A stretch of 64,000 bases of DNA from CAWELS01 sp964468205 (GTDB taxonomy: Bacteria > Acidobacteriota > Terriglobia > Bryobacterales > Bryobacteraceae), in NCBI GenBank assembly GCA_964468205.1, contig CAYXVG010000034.1, positions 11,570-75,569 on the forward strand. Reading direction: 5' to 3'. The notes under the pieces were generated by a model. The model saw nothing but the letters and a program-made list of their open reading frames with translations, was not told the origin of the DNA and searched no databases. Positions 60,511 to 64,000 of the stretch are shown one piece after another. The first letter of the stretch is position 1, and each line of letters starts with the position of its first letter. The position numbers were made by a program, and so were the translations under genes.

Positions 60511-61341
60511 ATGAATCCCAACTTCGAAGAACTCCGCCGCATCGCGACGCGTCTCCGCGTCAACATCCTCCGCATGATCGCTGGTGCGGGCTCCGGTCAT
60601 CCCGGTGGCTCCCTGTCCGCCATCGACTTCCTCACCTACCTTTACTTCCACCGCCTCAACATCGATCCCGCCGACCCCGGTTGGGACGATCGCGACCGCT
60701 TCGTCCTCTCTAAAGGTCACTGTTGTCCGGCCTATTACGTCTCCCTGGCCGCCCGCGGCTACTTCCCCGAGGACGTCCTTTGGACACTTCGCGACATCGA
60801 CAGCCCACTGCAAGGCCATCCCGACATGCGGAAGACCATCGGCGTCGACATGACTACGGGCTCTCTCGGCCAGGGCTTTTCCTGCTCGGTCGGCATGGCC
60901 CTTGGCGCAAAGATCAAACGCCGCCCCTTCCACGTCTACACGATGCTCAGCGACGGCGAAAACCAGGCCGGCATCGTCTGGGAAGGCGCCATGGCCGGTT
61001 CCCACTACAACCTCGACAACATCACTGCCATCGTCGACTACAACCGCTTCCAGGTAGACGGCTCCACCTGCGCCGTCATGAATATCGAACCCGTCGTTAC
61101 CCGCTGGACCGCCTTTGGCTGGCACACCGTCCAATGCGACGGCCACGATTTCAAATCCATCCACCAGGCCTTCAAGCAACTCGGACCACCTCAGGGCAAG
61201 CCCCGCGCCATCATCGCTCACACCGTCAAAGGCAAAGGCGTACCCGAGATGGAGAACAATGTCGACTGGCACGGCAAGCCCCCAACCCCTGAAGCCGCCG
61301 AAATCTACATCCAACAAATCCTCTCCAGAGGCGTAAAATGA
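60511..61341 (+). CDS. Transketolase N-terminal subunit (second split transketolase)
   Basis: 276 aa. Active-site motifs SGHPGGSLS, SKGHCCPAYY and TGSLGQGFS are conserved. The thiamine diphosphate motif is LSDGENQAGIVWEGAMAG ... VDYNRFQVDG: the usual GDG is SDG here, a conservative change that may still hold magnesium through Asp and Asn. Clearly a paralogue of the subunit at 50625 rather than a copy. Its partner is 97 bases downstream. Could accept different ketose donors. Confidence 0.88.
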   Translation: MNPNFEELRRIATRLRVNILRMIAGAGSGHPGGSLSAIDFLTYLYFHRLNIDPADPGWDDRDRFVLSKGHCCPAYYVSLAARGYFPEDVLWTLRDIDSPLQGHPDMRKTIGVDMTTGSLGQGFSCSVGMALGAKIKRRPFHVYTMLSDGENQAGIVWEGAMAGSHYNLDNITAIVDYNRFQVDGSTCAVMNIEPVVTRWTAFGWHTVQCDGHDFKSIHQAFKQLGPPQGKPRAIIAHTVKGKGVPEMENNVDWHGKPPTPEAAEIYIQQILSRGVK

Positions 61342-61438
61342 CCTGTACGCAAATCTCCCACCGGGGTACACCGCATCAGTTCGTCGTCATGCAGGTTCAT
61401 TCGTGGCTCCCCAATTTCCTCCATGCGGGGCTTTCGCG

Positions 61439-62383
61439 ATGACCTTCACTTCCGAACCCAACCGCGCCACCTACGGCAAAGCCCTTACCGAACTCGGCCG
61501 CCTCCACCCCGACATCATTGTTTTCGAGGCCGACATCGCCAAGTCCACCCACACCTGGCGCTTCGCCGCCGAGCACCCGGACCGCTTCTTCAACATGGGC
61601 ATCGCCGAGCAGGACATGATATGCGTTGCCGCCGGCGCCGCCACCACCGGACTCCGCCCCTTCGCCCACACTTTCGCCATGTTCGCCAGCTTACGCGTCT
61701 GCGAGATGGTCCGCACCTCCATCTGCTACCCGCGCCTGAACGTCAAAATTGTCGCCCCAAACGCCGGCGTCGAGATTGCCGGCGATGGCGTCACCCACAT
61801 GGCCTGCGAGGATGTCGCTGTCATGCGGTCGCTGCCCAATCTCACCGTGGTCGCCCCCTCCGACCCCGTCACCACGTGGAAAGCCGCCTTCGCACTCGCC
61901 GACTATGACGGTCCCGTCTACATGCGGCTGGGGCGGCAAAAAGCGGAGATCCTCCACGCCGAAACCGTCGATTTCCAACTCGGCAAAGCCATTGAACTCC
62001 GTCCTGGCCGCGACGTCGCGCTCATCGCCCACGGCAACATGGTCGGCGAATCCCTGCTCGCCGCCGCCGAACTCGCAAGGGAAGGCATCGATGCTCGCGT
62101 CCTCGACTGCCACACCATCAAGCCGCTCGACCACGATGCCATCCTCGCCGCCGCCACCGAAACCCGAGGCATCGTCGCCGCCGAAGACCACAACATCCTC
62201 GGCGGCCTCGGCGGCGCCATCGCCGAACTCGTCTCCGGACACGCCCCGTGCCCCGTCAAGCGCATCGGCCTCCGTGACCAATTCGCCCGCTCCGCCCGCG
62301 ACTACCGCCAACTCCTCGCCCGCTACGGCCTCACCGCCGCCCACATCGCCGCCGCCGCCCGCTCCATCCTCGAGCCATGTTGA
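61439..62383 (+). CDS. Transketolase C-terminal subunit (second split transketolase)
   Basis: 314 aa from the ATG of MTFTSEPNR; a GTG at 61403 would add 12 residues of poor quality. Pyrimidine-binding domain with catalytic Glu in FNMGIAEQDMICVAAGAAT and GVEIAGDGVTHMACEDVAVM, then C domain DVALIAHGNMVGESLLAAAEL. Very C-ending codon use compared with the left half of the window. Works with the subunit at 60511. Confidence 0.88.
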   Translation: MTFTSEPNRATYGKALTELGRLHPDIIVFEADIAKSTHTWRFAAEHPDRFFNMGIAEQDMICVAAGAATTGLRPFAHTFAMFASLRVCEMVRTSICYPRLNVKIVAPNAGVEIAGDGVTHMACEDVAVMRSLPNLTVVAPSDPVTTWKAAFALADYDGPVYMRLGRQKAEILHAETVDFQLGKAIELRPGRDVALIAHGNMVGESLLAAAELAREGIDARVLDCHTIKPLDHDAILAAATETRGIVAAEDHNILGGLGGAIAELVSGHAPCPVKRIGLRDQFARSARDYRQLLARYGLTAAHIAAAARSILEPC

Positions 62384-62438
62384 CTCCGGTTCGTGGGATC
62401 GTTCGATGCCGTAGAATAAGTGGGCGACAGGCGTCTCT

Positions 62439-63683
62439 ATGAAAGACGCGATCGCAACCGAGACCGGCTCTACCGGGCCTCCGCGTATCGAATCCATAAA
62501 AGTAGAAAATTATCGTGCCCTCCGTTCGGTGGAGCTAAAGGATATTGCGCCGCTTACCGTCCTGCTCGGCCCCAACGCCAGCGGAAAATCCACGGTTTTC
62601 GATGTTTTCAACTTTCTCGCGGAGTGCTTCCAGTGCGGACTCAGACACGCTTGGGACCGTCGTGGCCGGGCCAAGGAACTCAAGACCCGCGGTCAGTCGG
62701 GACCGGTTGTCTTTGAGCTCAAGTATCGGGAGCGTCCCCGCCAACCCGTCATAACATATCACTTGGCAATCGAGGAGGAAGGGCGGGGACCAGTGGTTTC
62801 CGAGGAGTGGCTGCAGTGGCGCCGTGGTGCGTACGGAAAACCATTCCGTTTTCTTGAATACGCTCAGGGGAAAGGCCGCGCCGCAAGCGGAGAGGTTCCA
62901 GATGAGCAGGATACGCGAGTGGAGATCCCTCTCCGGGCTCCTGATCTCATCGCGGTCAACACACTAGGACAGTTCGCGGGGCACCCTCGAGTTGCCGCTC
63001 TCCGCGAATTCATCACGGATTGGTACGTGTCTTACCTGTCTGTGGACGACACTCGCAGCCAGCCGGAGGCCGGTCCCCAGGAACGCCTCAACAAAACCGG
63101 TGACAACCTCCCGAATGTAATCCAGTATCTCGCCGAGCAACACCCGAATCGCCTCGAGAAGATCTTTAGAATACTCCGCCGTCGAGTTCCTCGCTTGGAA
63201 AAGGTTGTCGCCGAGGCTATGCCGGACGGCCGTTTGCTGCTTCAAATCAAAGATGCTCCCTTCGAGCGGCCGGTGTTATCCAGATTCGCGTCCGACGGGA
63301 CGCTCAAGCTCCTGGCCTATCTCACTGTTCTCTACGATCCCCAGCCGCCTCGCTTCATTGGCATCGAAGAACCGGAAAACTTCCTCCATCCAAGACTCCT
63401 GCCGGAGTTGGCCGAAGAATGTCGTGCGGCAGCCCAACGGTCGCAGTTCCTTGTCACGACGCATTCCCCTTTCTTTGTGAACGGTATGAGGCCCCAAGAA
63501 GTGAGAATCCTGTATCGCGACGAAAACGGCTACACGCAGGTGAAGCGGGCGTCCGATATCGCCGGAATAAAGGAATTCGTTGACGCGGGTGCTTCGGTCG
63601 GACATCTTTGGCTTGAGGGCCTCTTCAACATTGGCGATCCGCTCGTCAACGCCGGTGCACCCTCGATATGTCGGCGGAAGTGA
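62439..63683 (+). CDS. AAA/OLD-like ATPase, candidate defence gene
   Basis: 414 aa. SMC/ABC-type AAA_21/OLD-like ATPase: Walker A GPNASGKST at residues 44-52, preceded by IKVENYRALRSVELKDI; Walker B in FIGIEEPENFLHPRLLPEL near residue 308, followed by LVTTHSPFFVNGM. No nuclease domain of its own. Its TGA overlaps the ATG of a DUF4276 gene, giving a coupled ATPase plus TOPRIM-like pair. Such pairs are common in phage-defence systems. It is separated from the transketolase genes by only 55 bases. Confidence 0.85.
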   Translation: MKDAIATETGSTGPPRIESIKVENYRALRSVELKDIAPLTVLLGPNASGKSTVFDVFNFLAECFQCGLRHAWDRRGRAKELKTRGQSGPVVFELKYRERPRQPVITYHLAIEEEGRGPVVSEEWLQWRRGAYGKPFRFLEYAQGKGRAASGEVPDEQDTRVEIPLRAPDLIAVNTLGQFAGHPRVAALREFITDWYVSYLSVDDTRSQPEAGPQERLNKTGDNLPNVIQYLAEQHPNRLEKIFRILRRRVPRLEKVVAEAMPDGRLLLQIKDAPFERPVLSRFASDGTLKLLAYLTVLYDPQPPRFIGIEEPENFLHPRLLPELAEECRAAAQRSQFLVTTHSPFFVNGMRPQEVRILYRDENGYTQVKRASDIAGIKEFVDAGASVGHLWLEGLFNIGDPLVNAGAPSICRRK

Positions 63684-64000
63684 TGCCTGTAGAGCACCTC
63701 GAAATACTGGTGGAAGAGCTTTCAATGGAGGCTGCTCTACGGATTCTTCTCCCGCCGGTGCTTGCACCTCTCTCATTCGAAATCTACCCTTACCAGGGCA
63801 AGCACGATTTGCTGCAGAAACTGCCCGATCGGCTCACTGGGTACGCCCGCTGGTTGCCTGAGGAGTGGCACATCCTCGTGATTGTCGATCGGGACGACGA
63901 TGACTGCCACAGGCTGAAGCAGCGCCTCGATACGATTTCGATGCGCGCTGGGTTGAACGCCAGAACCCGGCCGGCTGGGCAATGCTTCTCGGTGACTAAC
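63683..64000 (+). CDS. DUF4276 (TOPRIM-like) protein, 3' end beyond the window
   Basis: Open from the ATG overlapping the ATPase stop (TGATG) to the window edge: 106 residues. The start HLEILVEELSMEAALRILL and the acidic block ILVIVDRDDDDCHRLKQ (Glu and the DxD of the TOPRIM-like fold), with YQGKHDLLQKLPDRLTGYA between, are the DUF4276 pattern. This fold usually gives nuclease activity; here the coupled ATPase would gate it. Truncated by the window, so later motifs are unseen. Confidence 0.82.
   Translation, partial: MPVEHLEILVEELSMEAALRILLPPVLAPLSFEIYPYQGKHDLLQKLPDRLTGYARWLPEEWHILVIVDRDDDDCHRLKQRLDTISMRAGLNARTRPAGQCFSVTN

Overview
The window looks like chromosome of a GC-rich soil acidobacterium, most likely of the Bryobacterales/Solibacter type. 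I infer this from the mix of families, not from a marker gene: an Oar-like TonB receptor with a carboxypeptidase-regulatory style barrel, several DUF1080 proteins, many Tat-exported Gfo/Idh, enolase-superfamily and amidohydrolase enzymes, sulfatases, DUF1684 and PilZ proteins. No rRNA, CRISPR array, insertion sequence or prophage is visible. One tRNA (Leu, anticodon TAG) is present. Coding density is high and no gene-free stretch exceeds 300 bases; the longest gaps (about 180-220 bases, at 28723-28920, 35470-35657, 51447-51628 and 55350-55567) are promoter-type spacers.

Region 1 (1-17311, all +) is a carbohydrate-use locus. After the end of a TonB-dependent receptor come two exported Gfo/Idh oxidoreductases, an exported TIM-barrel isomerase/lyase and an exported DUF1080 protein: the toolkit of the 3-keto-glycoside route, in which glycosides are oxidised at C3 and then cleaved by elimination. 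Then follow a split UxaA/SuyAB-type lyase, a LarA-type racemase with intact catalytic residues, a GntR/FCD regulator, a tandem DUF1080 lipoprotein, a sodium:solute symporter with an inserted Ig-like segment and three tiny membrane proteins, an L-fucose-isomerase-like enzyme, an aldehyde dehydrogenase and a fructose-6-phosphate-aldolase-type transaldolase. Together they could take an imported hexose or hexose derivative without phosphorylation to dihydroxyacetone plus a 2-hydroxyacid. Region 2 carries the dihydroxyacetone kinase that would receive the first product.

Region 2 (17308-35469) holds an intact sulfatase, a beta-lactamase-fold serine hydrolase, an acetamidase/formamidase-like protein, the operon dhaK-dhaL-dhaM (DhaM is fused to HPr and a complete PTS enzyme I), an exported SelA/DgaE-like PLP protein with an extra beta domain, an MlrC-type peptidase, and a divergent operon RidA / EF0837-type amidohydrolase / RraA / neutral ceramidase, followed by DUF362 and an unknown protein.

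Region 3 (35658-48208) is mixed: two PilZ proteins, DUF1684, an exported RraA homologue, a SlyD-like prolyl isomerase next to an Hsp70-like chaperone, a DUF885 protein that has lost its HExxPGH metal motif, an SDR, an enolase-superfamily enzyme, a truncated LVIVD protein, two overlapping small genes, the tRNA and a TIM-barrel hydrolase.

Region 4 (48277-64000) has a four-gene operon joining a split transketolase to a NarL-type two-component pair, hemB, an orphan ABC-2 permease, a sulfatase-fold protein with its whole active site replaced, a cobalamin-type radical SAM protein, a CheX-like protein, a rhamnonate-dehydratase-like enolase, glgC, a second split transketolase, and at the right edge an overlapping pair (AAA/OLD-like ATPase plus DUF4276) that resembles a two-gene defence system. 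Several genes (39247, 40910, 53138, hemB, 59071) have a TANNNT box 6-9 bases before the start codon and no Shine-Dalgarno sequence, suggesting leaderless transcripts.
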